Assembly (NCBI GenBank): GCA_021160985.1
Contig: JAGHBN010000066.1
Span: 1-15,722 of the forward strand
DNA: 15,722 nt
DNA from: Thermococcus sp.
Lineage (GTDB): Archaea > Methanobacteriota_B > Thermococci > Thermococcales > Thermococcaceae
Direction of reading: 5' to 3'
A model generated the notes under the pieces. That model ran no database searches. It saw only the letters and a list, made by a program, of their open reading frames with translations, and was not told the DNA's origin. How positions within the stretch are numbered: position 1 is the stretch's first letter; each line of letters opens with the position of its first letter. A program made the translations under genes and the position numbers. Below are positions 1 to 5,997 of this stretch, one piece after another.

Positions 1-189
1 AAATTACATCATGTAGAGGATGTATGGGAGATTACAGGGGATACTGACCTAATTGTGAGAGCATACTTCAAAAATGTAGACGAACTAAACGACTTCCTTC
101 ATCTATTGGGCACTAACTATCCAGAGATAGAAAACGTAGTGACCCATGTAGTGTTGGGAAGCTACAAGAACCCTGAACCCTGGTTCTAG
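1..189 (+). CDS. Lrp/AsnC-family transcriptional regulator, C-terminal part (5' end outside window)
   Basis: Frame 1 is open from the window edge to TAG at 187-189 and encodes the last 62 residues of a protein. The pattern (VWEITGDTDLIVRAYFKNVDEL, then IENVVTHVVLGSYK near the end) is the effector-binding RAM domain of Lrp/AsnC ('feast/famine') regulators: a G-D-x-D turn, a strand, a helix, and a final strand ending in V-x-G. The N-terminal HTH is not in the window, so DNA-binding specificity and the bound effector (usually an amino acid) cannot be judged. Family proteins form dimers and octamers on DNA. No gene follows for about 550 bases, so it is probably the last gene of its unit. Family confidence is good. 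The exact member is unknown. Confidence 0.82.
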   Translation, partial: KLHHVEDVWEITGDTDLIVRAYFKNVDELNDFLHLLGTNYPEIENVVTHVVLGSYKNPEPWF

Positions 190-410
190 TTAGACATGGC
201 CATCCTCTGATATCAATTAAGCGAGTATTTCGGGTGGAAGAGTATTTGGATCCGTCCAGTGTTTGGTTTAGAGTCCCCTTCCCCAGTACAAAAGATTCAA
301 AGAATGGGCAGTACAACTCAAAGCCTTTCAACGCCTAAAATGTGAATTCAAGCTGATCAAAATTTTTCCGATATCTGCACTATAACGCTCAGTGATGTTC
401 TGTATTGATT

Positions 411-444
411 GTGGGCAAAGTGGACATTGTGGGCACGTGGGCAT
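411..444 (+). repeat. Four tandem ~9-bp direct repeats (iteron-like), plus orientation
   Basis: Units start at 411 (GTGGGCAAA), 420 (GTGGACATT), 429 (GTGGGCAC, one base short) and 437 (GTGGGCAT). The consensus is GTGGGCAn with a period of 9, 9 and 8 bases. The same consensus reappears in inverse orientation at 589-615. Such arrays are typical of replication-initiator (iteron) or multi-operator binding sites. The function here is inferred. Confidence 0.7.
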
Positions 445-469
445 ACTAGGCGTTTGACCTCTCCCCTAT

Positions 470-496
470 TTCCTGCGTGAAACTTTCACGCGGGAA
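470..496. repeat. 27-bp near-perfect palindrome between the two 9-bp repeat arrays
   Basis: The left arm 470-482 (TTCCTGCGTGAAA) and right arm 484-496 (TTTCACGCGGGAA) flank a single central C at 483. Twelve of 13 positions are complementary and the thirteenth is a T/G pair. It is too long to expect by chance. It could be a dimer-binding operator or a cruciform in an origin-like region. A terminator for the upstream regulator is less likely, because the gene ends 280 bases away and no T-run follows. Confidence 0.7.
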
Positions 497-588
497 GACT
501 GCATATCTCTACCCTTCTTGCCCCGTTATCCACTGAAATGACAAACGAGAGGGCGAACGTGAATGGTTGACACAGACATGTTGACCCG

Positions 589-615
589 GATGCCCACCGT
601 GCCCAATGTGCCCAG
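589..615 (-). repeat. Three tandem 9-bp repeats (iteron-like), minus orientation
   Basis: Read on the minus strand, the units are CTGGGCACA (607-615), TTGGGCACG (598-606) and GTGGGCATC (589-597), with an exact 9-base period. A degenerate fourth unit (CGGGTCAAC) lies at 580-588. The consensus nTGGGCAYn matches the array at 411-444 in the opposite direction, giving an inverted arrangement around the palindrome at 470-496. Confidence 0.7.
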
Positions 616-655
616 CGTCGCGTCGACTTCTGAATCTTGCACTCTGCATAAAGGG

Positions 656-662
656 TTTAAAT
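656..662 (+). promoter_or_regulatory. TATA box for the HTH/coiled-coil gene
   Basis: AAAGGG precedes TTTAAAT at 656-662 (a BRE-like purine stretch plus TATA box). Transcription would start near 685, leaving a leader of about 55 bases. GAGGAGG at 701-707 is an SD-like run, but it is ideally spaced for a GTG at 714 in a different frame, so it does not settle the start at 740. Confidence 0.45.
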
Positions 663-739
663 GATGACGTCGGATCTTTAATTGGGGTGATAACACGGGA
701 GAGGAGGCTTCTCGTGAAAACCCACCTGAAGAACCATCC

Positions 740-1627
740 ATGGAGGGCAGCAGGCGTAGTCATCCTTCCGTTCCAGAGATTGCCCCTGGGTCTTGGAAGG
801 AATCCTTGCCACCTCTGGAGTTTGCAGAGTGGCTTTCTAGGCATTATCCTGAGGCACTAACTCTCGCCCAGTGGGAAACAGTCAAATATCTTTACACGTC
901 GGAGTCGTTCAGGGAAGCTGGAAAGAAATCTGGACACCACAAAAACACTGCCAAGGCGGCTTGGGAGCGGTTAATAGCAGCGTTTGAGGAATATCGGAAG
1001 GAGTGGGAGCTTGATAAAGTCAAAGAGTCTTCAACCCCTTCAGAGCAAGGGGTGAGGGGTACCAAAGCTTCGATTTCCCCTAAGGCCATTATTCCTGTAA
1101 AGAGGTCTCAAAATCAGAACGTGAGCAGAGTCGAGCTCAGTTACAGTGCAAAAACAACAACTTTCAAAGAAGTAGACCAGACAATCGCTCGTATACTTAG
1201 GGAAGAATTGAGAGACGTGCTTGTGGAGCGAGATATATATGCCAAACTCGGTGAGATGGCGTTCCTTTTGCTAATTCAGCGCGGATACATAGACGTTGAA
1301 AATCTCACCTCGGTTATTAATGACCCGGATACTTTCTTTAACGAGATTCTGAATGGCTTCAAGAGACTTGTGAACACCTCCGATTCCACAAGGATAACAG
1401 AACTTACTGCGGAGAATGCAGAGCTGGAAAAGCAGCTCAGAAAATTGGAACGGGAGAATGAACAGTTAAAGATGCAGTTACAGGAGGCAATGGCTATATT
1501 CGAGTTCGTCATGAAAATCCTTAGTAAGAAGCAGGCACTTGCGGTCGCTGAATTCATGATGACTCGTGAGGCCCTGAAGAAGTACGCACCGTGGTTGCTA
1601 CAGGTACTACAAAGAGAGTCAAGGTAA
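740..1627 (+). CDS. HTH and coiled-coil protein of unknown function, possibly a mobile-element replication or regulatory protein
   Basis: This encodes 295 residues. I do not recognise the exact family. Residues about 41-82 look like a helix-turn-helix of the sigma-region-4/LuxR style (TLAQWETVKYL, then REAGKKSGHHKNTAKAAWERL). Residues 92-135 are a polar linker. Residues 145-215 are mainly helical. Residues about 218-260 form a bZIP-like coiled coil with regular Leu/Ile heptads (ITELTAENAELEKQLRKLE). The architecture suggests a dimer binding DNA. It lies directly downstream of the opposed 9-bp repeat arrays and is followed by strong inverted repeats, as expected for an initiator or autoregulator acting on them; that link is inference. 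The start is uncertain: ATG 740 is the only standard start codon in this frame after the stop at 665, it lacks a clear SD, and the frame is open back to 668. Confidence 0.7.
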   Translation: MEGSRRSHPSVPEIAPGSWKESLPPLEFAEWLSRHYPEALTLAQWETVKYLYTSESFREAGKKSGHHKNTAKAAWERLIAAFEEYRKEWELDKVKESSTPSEQGVRGTKASISPKAIIPVKRSQNQNVSRVELSYSAKTTTFKEVDQTIARILREELRDVLVERDIYAKLGEMAFLLLIQRGYIDVENLTSVINDPDTFFNEILNGFKRLVNTSDSTRITELTAENAELEKQLRKLERENEQLKMQLQEAMAIFEFVMKILSKKQALAVAEFMMTREALKKYAPWLLQVLQRESR

Positions 1628-1699
1628 CCTTAGATGAACCAGTGGGGGCCTGGGATGTTAATTATGGCTTTGCGCATTATTCGTCACTCAAATTTATGA

Positions 1700-1726
1700 A
1701 AAAACTTTTCCGACGGGAAAGTTTTT
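1700..1726 (+). terminator. Strong hairpin with T-run; terminator or operator
   Basis: AAAAACTTTTCC (1700-1711) pairs with GGGAAAGTTTTT (1715-1726) across a three-base loop (GAC). This gives 12 pairs including one G-T, and the 3' arm ends in five T. It lies 73 bases after the stop of the HTH/coiled-coil gene, so it can end that transcript. Archaeal termination relies mainly on the T-run. The nearby related copy at 1762-1788 leaves an operator role open. Confidence 0.5.
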
Positions 1727-1761
1727 GTGCACTTAGTGGCTTGCAGTGTTGAGTGGCAGTA

Positions 1762-1788
1762 AAAACTTTCCTCTTAAGAAAGAATTTT
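1762..1788. repeat. Second AAAACTTTC inverted repeat
   Basis: AAAACTTTC (1762-1770) faces GAAAG (1778-1782) and TTTT (1785-1788), with two unpaired A at 1783-1784. It shares the AAAACTTTC core with the hairpin at 1700-1726 and resembles the AAACTTTCAC centre of the palindrome at 470-496. Confidence 0.4.
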
Positions 1789-1951
1789 GTGTAACCGGGT
1801 CTTAATCTCCGAAGTGCTAACCCTGCGCCTTTGCTTATCAAAAACATCTGATTGAGGGACTCATGCGAGAAGGGCGGTATAATTGTTTTGAAACAGGTGA
1901 AGCCCCGTCACTGGTGATCGGGTGTTAACTTTGCCCGGATGAGAAGTTTAA

Positions 1952-1983
1952 CTAACAACCTCGAACTTTTTACGGGTTGTTAG
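1952..1983 (-). terminator. Hairpin downstream of the EVE-domain gene
   Basis: CTAACAACC (1952-1960) and GGTTGTTAG (1975-1983) are perfect 9-bp inverted arms with a 14-base loop. The element begins 14 bases past the EVE gene stop in the minus direction, a natural place for transcript termination or 3'-end protection. Confidence 0.45.
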
Positions 1984-1997
1984 TCAAGAATGAAAAG

Positions 1998-2429
1998 TCA
2001 GAGAAGGCTTTCAATGAGCTTGTAGTCCTCTTCTGGCAGTTCTCTCATTGCCTTGCCCATCAAGTGCCCGCTCCACTTCTTCTTGTTCGTGATGAATTCC
2101 AGCTTTGGAATGAGGGGCTTGAAGTCGAGCTCGCCGAGCTTTACGGGTTTGATCTTGATTCTCAGGGGGTATGTCTCATTGAGGTGTGGCGGGCTCTTGA
2201 ATATCTTGCTTGAGTCCGTGTAGGGCTCACTGACGACCTCGAAGATGCCGACGATTTTTGGTTCGAGGACTTTCTTGTCCTCGCGCTCCTGCTTCACGTA
2301 AATGACGAGCTTGTCGCCGGGCTTGACCTTGGCGATTGTGTTCCTGTGTCTCTTTGGCACACCCCAGACATTCTTCTCCTTGATAACCTTCCAGTTCGCA
2401 CGGTTTGTAATGCAGAGCCAGTAAGTCAT
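1998..2429 (-). CDS. EVE-domain (PUA-like fold) protein, UPF0310 type
   Basis: This encodes 143 residues, nearly all one EVE domain. Seen in sequence: the start MTYWLCITNRANWKV, the PKRHRNTIAKVKPGDKLVIYVKQ block, IVGIFEVVSEPY, YPLRIKIKPV and a C-terminal MGKAMRELPEEDYKLIE. These are characteristic of the stand-alone archaeal EVE proteins of which Pyrococcus PH1033 is a structural example. EVE domains belong to the PUA-like superfamily and are associated with recognising modified bases in DNA or RNA; the ligand here is unknown. The start ATG 2427-2429 is supported by AGGTGA at 2436-2441 with a 6-base spacer. GC content resembles the host genes after 6700 rather than the AT-rich restriction locus next door, so it may be ancestral here. 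Confidence 0.88.
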   Translation of the reverse strand: MTYWLCITNRANWKVIKEKNVWGVPKRHRNTIAKVKPGDKLVIYVKQEREDKKVLEPKIVGIFEVVSEPYTDSSKIFKSPPHLNETYPLRIKIKPVKLGELDFKPLIPKLEFITNKKKWSGHLMGKAMRELPEEDYKLIESLL

Positions 2430-2464
2430 GGGAGTTCACCTGATATCAAATAGGTGAGCAGGAA

Positions 2465-2472
2465 GATAAATA
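2465..2472 (-). promoter_or_regulatory. TATA-like element for the EVE-domain gene
   Basis: On the minus strand TATTTATC (within AAATTATTTATC) lies about 36-43 bases upstream of the start codon. This predicts a short leader that carries the AGGTGA SD. Confidence 0.45.
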
Positions 2473-2496
2473 ATTTGCCATCAAATTGAAACTCTT

Positions 2497-2517
2497 TACA
2501 TCTTCTTAGTCTATAAC
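2497..2517 (+). repeat. Left flanking repeat of the restriction-modification block (candidate)
   Basis: TACAT, CTT, then CTTAGT followed by an AT-rich tail ending in AC. If the three-base CTT insertion is skipped, 15 of 18 positions match the segment at 6627-6644 at the other end of the AT-rich block. It is possibly a remnant target-site or att-type duplication. The match is imperfect, so this is tentative. Confidence 0.3.
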
Positions 2518-2563
2518 AAGGAAGAACAAATTCTTAGGATAAGGGGGAATTTGGTGATAATTA

Positions 2564-2587
2564 CATTTAAATTCCTTTGTGTTGCAC
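2564..2587 (+). promoter_or_regulatory. Promoter of the RHH regulator with one TGTTGCAC box
   Basis: A TATA-like TTTAAAT at 2565-2571 is followed by TGTTGCAC at 2580-2587, which falls around the expected transcription start. The octamer recurs twice at the methylase promoter (3061-3068 and 3086-3093). A protein bound here would block initiation, consistent with autorepression by the RHH protein. That assignment is inferred. Confidence 0.5.
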
Positions 2588-2604
2588 TGTATTTGGTGAA
2601 ATTC

Positions 2605-3054
2605 ATGTTTGAGCAGGTCATAAGAAAGCTTATTGAAATACAAGCTCCTGCCACTCGCAAACTTAAGATTCCAATTGCGGGAATTAAAGCATTTGAGGTT
2701 ATTTTGAAATCTCACGAAATTTCGAACGCCACCGCGGCTGTTAATTTGGCAGTAGCGGAGTTTTCTAAGTATTCTGGTGGGAATCCTCAAGTAGTTTCCG
2801 ATTTCAAGAGAATTCTTGCTAGAGAATTTTCAGGGTTAGATAGTGCCAAACTACTCAGGAAAAAAGCTAAGGCTCTTAAAGAAATATGGGAAATTGAAGC
2901 TAGAACGTTAACTGTCAAAAACAGGCGGAATAAATGGTTATCAATCCGCGTTACAGAGGAGGAATATGAAAAAATTTCTAAGCAGGCACAGGAGGAGGGA
3001 TTGGACATATCTAACTACATTAGAAAGAGATTGGGTCTCGAGTATAACTCGTGA
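2605..3054 (+). CDS. Ribbon-helix-helix DNA-binding protein, probable regulator of the adjacent restriction-modification genes
   Basis: This encodes 149 residues from ATG 2605. Residues 110-145 (NKWLSIRVTEEEYEKISKQA, then SNYIRKRLGL) match the ribbon-helix-helix pattern: one beta strand with alternating polar residues, then two helices (CopG/Arc/MobC style). Residues 1-105 are helical and basic with no recognised domain. A longer reading starts at TTG 2551, but its extra 18 residues are hydrophobic and cover what looks like the TATA box. ATG 2605 has GGTGA 6 bases upstream, so I prefer it. The gene sits 99 bases before the Dam-type methylase, in the same direction, and shares the TGTTGCAC box with it. 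It could instead be a mobilisation-type accessory protein, since many such proteins carry RHH domains. Confidence 0.72.
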   Translation: MFEQVIRKLIEIQAPATRKLKIPIAGIKAFEVILKSHEISNATAAVNLAVAEFSKYSGGNPQVVSDFKRILAREFSGLDSAKLLRKKAKALKEIWEIEARTLTVKNRRNKWLSIRVTEEEYEKISKQAQEEGLDISNYIRKRLGLEYNS

Positions 3055-3059
3055 AGATG

Positions 3060-3093
3060 ATGTTGCACCAAAAACTTTATATTTATGTTGCAC
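3060..3093 (+). promoter_or_regulatory. Methylase promoter flanked by two ATGTTGCAC operator-like repeats
   Basis: Identical nonamers ATGTTGCAC at 3060-3068 and 3085-3093 are spaced 25 bases start to start. They bracket a TATA box (CTTTATATTT, 3075-3084). The core octamer also lies in the RHH gene promoter at 2580-2587. The arrangement suggests repression by a factor covering the TATA box on both sides. Confidence 0.6.
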
Positions 3094-3153
3094 GTAATTT
3101 TATCGAATGTCTTATTAAGCCGTATCCTGAACATCTGCTGGAGGATGTAATCG

Positions 3154-4110
3154 ATGGCGGAGCCTATACTTAAGTGGGCTGGTGGAAAAAGACAGATACT
3201 TCATGAAATCGTTGCTTTAATGCCGAAGGACTTTAGAAATAGAACGTTCCATGAGCCATTTTTTGGGGGTGGTGCAGTTACCTTCTGGATGGAGCCTAAA
3301 AGCGGGACTATAAACGACATAAATCCGAAACTAATAAACTTCTATGTTGTTGTTAGAGACCATGTTGAAGAGTTAATTGAAGATGCAAAGAAGCACAAAA
3401 ATGAGAAGGAGTACTTCTACAAAGCCCGTGCGGAGTTTAATGAGATAGTCAGAAATGGATTTGAAATTCCAAATGTTAGGCTTGCAAGCCTGCTTTTGTA
3501 CTTAAACAAAACCGCTTTCAATGGTTTATATCGTGAGAACAGGAAAGGCGAGTTTAATGTCCCGTTTGGTAGGTACAAAAACCCTAAGATAGTAGATGAA
3601 GAGCGACTTCGAAAGGCTAGTGAAGTTTTGAGGAGACTCAATATTTACAATGGGGACTTCACATATATTTTGAGAATTGCCAAGCCAGGGGACTTAGTTT
3701 ATTTTGATCCTCCCTATCATCCGGTTTCAGAAACTGCCAGTTTTACTAGCTATTCAAAGGAAGATTTCAGCAAAGAAGACCAGGAACGCCTTAGGGATGT
3801 CTGTCTTGAGCTCCATGAGAAGGGAGTTTACTTCATCTTAAGCAATTCTTACGTGAAACCCGTTCGTGAGCTGTATGAAGGTATAGAAGGATTTGAAATA
3901 CTAAAAATCTATGCAAAGAGGCCAATAAATTCAAAAGCTGATCGCAGGGGAGAAGTTCCAGAGATGCTTGTTACAAATGTTCCTGAAGAAATGAGATTGG
4001 GTTATACCGAGGCTCTAGAACTGGTAAATGTTAACAAGAAACAACTTTCTTCCAAACAAAAATTTAATGGAGGTGGCACTGGTCAAAAGGCACTTGTGGA
4101 GTTCCTATAG
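3154..4110 (+). CDS. DNA adenine methylase, Dam/DpnM (D12, alpha-class) type
   Basis: This encodes 318 residues and transfers a methyl group from SAM to N6 of adenine. Motifs seen: KWAGGKRQ at 7-14 and EPFFGGGAVTF at 34-44 (SAM binding), NKTAFNGLYR at 118-127 (the NxxxFNGLxR block typical of Dam, DpnM and EcoRV methylases), and catalytic DPPY at 185-188. Motif order and length fit the D12 class. The convergent neighbour is a DpnII/MboI-like endonuclease, so the target is probably GATC; that is inferred from the pair. GGAGG lies about 9 bases upstream of the ATG. The C-terminal tail after about residue 275 is variable. The stop overlaps the endonuclease stop: the palindrome CTATAG (4105-4110) gives TAG on both strands. 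Confidence 0.92.
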   Translation: MAEPILKWAGGKRQILHEIVALMPKDFRNRTFHEPFFGGGAVTFWMEPKSGTINDINPKLINFYVVVRDHVEELIEDAKKHKNEKEYFYKARAEFNEIVRNGFEIPNVRLASLLLYLNKTAFNGLYRENRKGEFNVPFGRYKNPKIVDEERLRKASEVLRRLNIYNGDFTYILRIAKPGDLVYFDPPYHPVSETASFTSYSKEDFSKEDQERLRDVCLELHEKGVYFILSNSYVKPVRELYEGIEGFEILKIYAKRPINSKADRRGEVPEMLVTNVPEEMRLGYTEALELVNVNKKQLSSKQKFNGGGTGQKALVEFL

Positions 4111-5019
4111 CGTATCTATTTTCCAGTTTACTAAGTTAAAATAAGCGAGCAACTTGGGGAGCTGTGAGTAATTCACGACCCAATCTATTTCTTTCATTCC
4201 CCTTAAGAGCGGTTCTTTCATCTTTTTCCATGCAGGGCCATCTGTTACCCACACAAACGTGATTCCTTTCTTTTGTGCTACTCTATTGAGTGTGATGTAG
4301 CTCCCAACGATTTCTATAGGTTTACTGCCAGTTGTGTTGTAAAAATTGATTTCAATGGCAACGATTGGTGTGTTATCCTTGTACAATACGAGGTCATGTC
4401 TTTTCGCTTTTCCCCTCCTAGTTTTTTGGATAGTCTCGTACAAAGAGAAGTTCTTATCTTGGGGAACAGCCTTAATGTACTCAGGAACATTTATTTCTAT
4501 GAGTTTTTTGACCATGCCCTCAAACAAGGCACCGCTACGACCTTTTCTGGAATTTGTATCTATGCCCACTTCAACCCCGAGCAGATATTCATGGAGATTT
4601 TCAACCTGCCTTAAAAGGTCTAACACACCGCTTTTTTCACAAAATTCAATGATCCCGTCTACTTCCGCTTCTGAAACACTGTGGGGGTTGAAATCAAATT
4701 CCCAAAATTTCCTCTTGTGTGGATCGTATACATCTACCCTTCCGTTGATTCCTCTCTCCGCTATAAGGGCTGGAATAACAGGGAGCACTGAAGGGTGGTT
4801 TTTTATTATCTTTTTTAGTACGATTTTAGCTTCATTTTGACTTAGTCCATAAAGTTTCCTTAGAATGCTCAATTCTTTGTTGTGTTTTGAAGCTAGGCTC
4901 CTAACTTTTTTCCAGTCAACGAAGTACTCATAGGTTTTGTTAGTGGGAAGGAGGTTATTTATGAAGTCCTCAAAGTACTCATCAAAGGTTGAATATCCTA
5001 TCTTCTGATATTTTACCAT
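4105..5019 (-). CDS. Type II restriction endonuclease, DpnII/MboI-like
   Basis: This encodes 304 residues. The C-terminal half carries the DpnII-family signature: DTNSRKGRSGALFEGMVKKL at 154-173, KRHDLVLY at 206-213, then IEINFYNTTGSKPIEIVGSY at 222-241 and FVWVTDGPAWKK at 255-266. The probable metal-binding core is E167, D209 and E223-x-N225, a PD-(D/E)xK variant. DpnII and MboI cleave before GATC, and the Dam-type methylase next door is the matching partner. The start is taken as ATG 5019, which has GGTGA 5 bases upstream. An in-frame ATG at 5031 overlaps the stop of the preceding methyltransferase (ATGGTGA) but has no good SD. Either way translation is tightly coupled to the methyltransferase upstream. 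GATC is common throughout the window. Confidence 0.88.
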   Translation of the reverse strand: MVKYQKIGYSTFDEYFEDFINNLLPTNKTYEYFVDWKKVRSLASKHNKELSILRKLYGLSQNEAKIVLKKIIKNHPSVLPVIPALIAERGINGRVDVYDPHKRKFWEFDFNPHSVSEAEVDGIIEFCEKSGVLDLLRQVENLHEYLLGVEVGIDTNSRKGRSGALFEGMVKKLIEINVPEYIKAVPQDKNFSLYETIQKTRRGKAKRHDLVLYKDNTPIVAIEINFYNTTGSKPIEIVGSYITLNRVAQKKGITFVWVTDGPAWKKMKEPLLRGMKEIDWVVNYSQLPKLLAYFNLVNWKIDTL

Positions 5020-5024
5020 AGTTA

Positions 5025-5981
5025 TCACCATTCCATACTCTCTTTGAATTTTTTGGTATTCTCATCATTATTTGGTTTTCTAAACACAAACAAATGTTCA
5101 TGAGCAATCAAATAGAAATCTCTTTTCCTGGTTTTCCAGGGTTCTGTACCTTTCATATGGTGCTGAATCTTGATGATATCTTCCTTTAATATAAACCCCA
5201 CTTCTAAGAACGCTTTCATGACTCTAAATGCTATTGGGACATAATGTCTGTGGCGCCTGGTGTCCCCCATTAGAATAGCTGCGTATTTTCCAGGTTTTAG
5301 CACTCTGTAGAACTCTTCGGCAACTTTTTTCATTTCTGAAACAAACTCGTCTATGGATCTCACAGTAGACAAATCCCCTTCAACGAGGGAGCGTGCCTTT
5401 TTTGTGTATCCAATAATGTTGGCATAGGGAGGATGAGTGGCTATTAGGTCTATGCTTTCGTTCGGGATTTTGTCTAACTTCCTCGCATCACCATGATAGA
5501 GGCGTATCTCTGGTTGAACCCACTCAATTTCTTCCACTAAGCCGACGTATTGGCTCAATGTGGATCTTGATTCCTTTACAGGGTCGTACTCAAAATTCAG
5601 CCGATCCCACGCAACCATTAGGGCCTCATAGTTTATATCCACTCCAATTCCATGCCGTCCCAGAAGTTTGCATTCTATCAATGTTGTTCCGCTTCCTAGA
5701 AATGCATCTAAAACTGTATCTCCAGGTTTTGTATATTGTAATATCAGATTTCGCGGTACTTGCGGAGCCCAATTGCCTCTGTATTTGGCGTTAGCATAAT
5801 GAGTCGCCCACTTTCCACGCTCTGGAAAGCTCCACACGGTCGTTGTTTCAAGCTTGAAATTCTGAGGCTGAAATGTTTTGATTGGAATGGGTTTTCCAAT
5901 TTCTATTTTTTGATCCTCTATTACTACGTGATCATGCTTTTTTATGAACTCTAGATATTCCTTGAACGGAACCTCACGCAT
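5025..5981 (-). CDS. SAM-dependent DNA methyltransferase, N4-cytosine/N6-adenine type
   Basis: This encodes 318 residues. Seen: TVWSFPERGKWATH (48-61), YRGNWAPQVPRNLI (67-80), a clear motif I DAFLGSGTTLIE (92-103) followed by GIGVDIN (111-117), and catalytic motif IV THPPY at 182-186 followed by ANIIGYT. A late block (YRVLKPGKYAAILMGDTRRH) fits the usual post-catalytic strands. Motif I before motif IV with about 80 residues between them resembles the broad 'DNA methylase N-4/N-6' families, not the D12 class. HPPY does not tell adenine from cytosine. DpnII and MboI systems also carry two methylases, so it probably protects the same site, but a separate specificity is possible. The start is ATG 5981 (GAGG about 11 bases upstream, 16 bases after the preceding stop). 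A longer frame to 6059 overlaps the upstream gene and looks spurious. Confidence 0.85.
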   Translation of the reverse strand: MREVPFKEYLEFIKKHDHVVIEDQKIEIGKPIPIKTFQPQNFKLETTTVWSFPERGKWATHYANAKYRGNWAPQVPRNLILQYTKPGDTVLDAFLGSGTTLIECKLLGRHGIGVDINYEALMVAWDRLNFEYDPVKESRSTLSQYVGLVEEIEWVQPEIRLYHGDARKLDKIPNESIDLIATHPPYANIIGYTKKARSLVEGDLSTVRSIDEFVSEMKKVAEEFYRVLKPGKYAAILMGDTRRHRHYVPIAFRVMKAFLEVGFILKEDIIKIQHHMKGTEPWKTRKRDFYLIAHEHLFVFRKPNNDENTKKFKESMEW

Positions 5982-5997
5982 AAGTCTTAACCCTCGT

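Larger units (their letters stand above)
190..739. other. 550-base non-coding stretch with origin- or operator-like structure
   Basis: I see no convincing gene here. Open frames on either strand have implausible compositions derived from the repeats. Besides the two 9-bp arrays and the palindrome, GTTGAC occurs twice at 566-584 (GTTGACA, then GTTGACC). A TATA-like TTTAAAT lies at 656-662, suitably placed to drive the gene starting at 740. Confidence 0.6.
1628..1997. other. 370-base non-coding stretch rich in inverted repeats
   Basis: There is no supportable gene. It contains a 27-base hairpin (1700-1726), a related weaker hairpin (1762-1788) and a third inverted repeat next to the EVE gene (1952-1983). 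The motif AAAAACTTTYC occurs three times: plus strand at 1700 and 1761, and minus strand ending at 1715. Confidence 0.55.

Noticed and set aside
509..844. 111-codon minus-strand frame across the repeat region
   Set aside because: Its His/Gly-rich middle is just the translated 9-bp repeats, it has no SD, and it overlaps the more protein-like gene at 740.
606..860. Plus frame with a good SD and GTG at 714
   Set aside because: It would give only about 48 residues with no domain character, running into the HTH gene in another frame. It is recorded instead as an oddity of that gene's start.
2476..2493. GTTTCAATTTG on the minus strand resembling the start of a Thermococcales CRISPR repeat
   Set aside because: It is a single copy with no spacers and no cas gene nearby, and it is explained by AT-rich promoter DNA.
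2551..2604. N-terminal extension of the RHH protein from TTG 2551 resembling a membrane segment
   Set aside because: The hydrophobic stretch results from AT-rich promoter DNA including the TATA box. ATG 2605 has a proper SD and begins the soluble protein.
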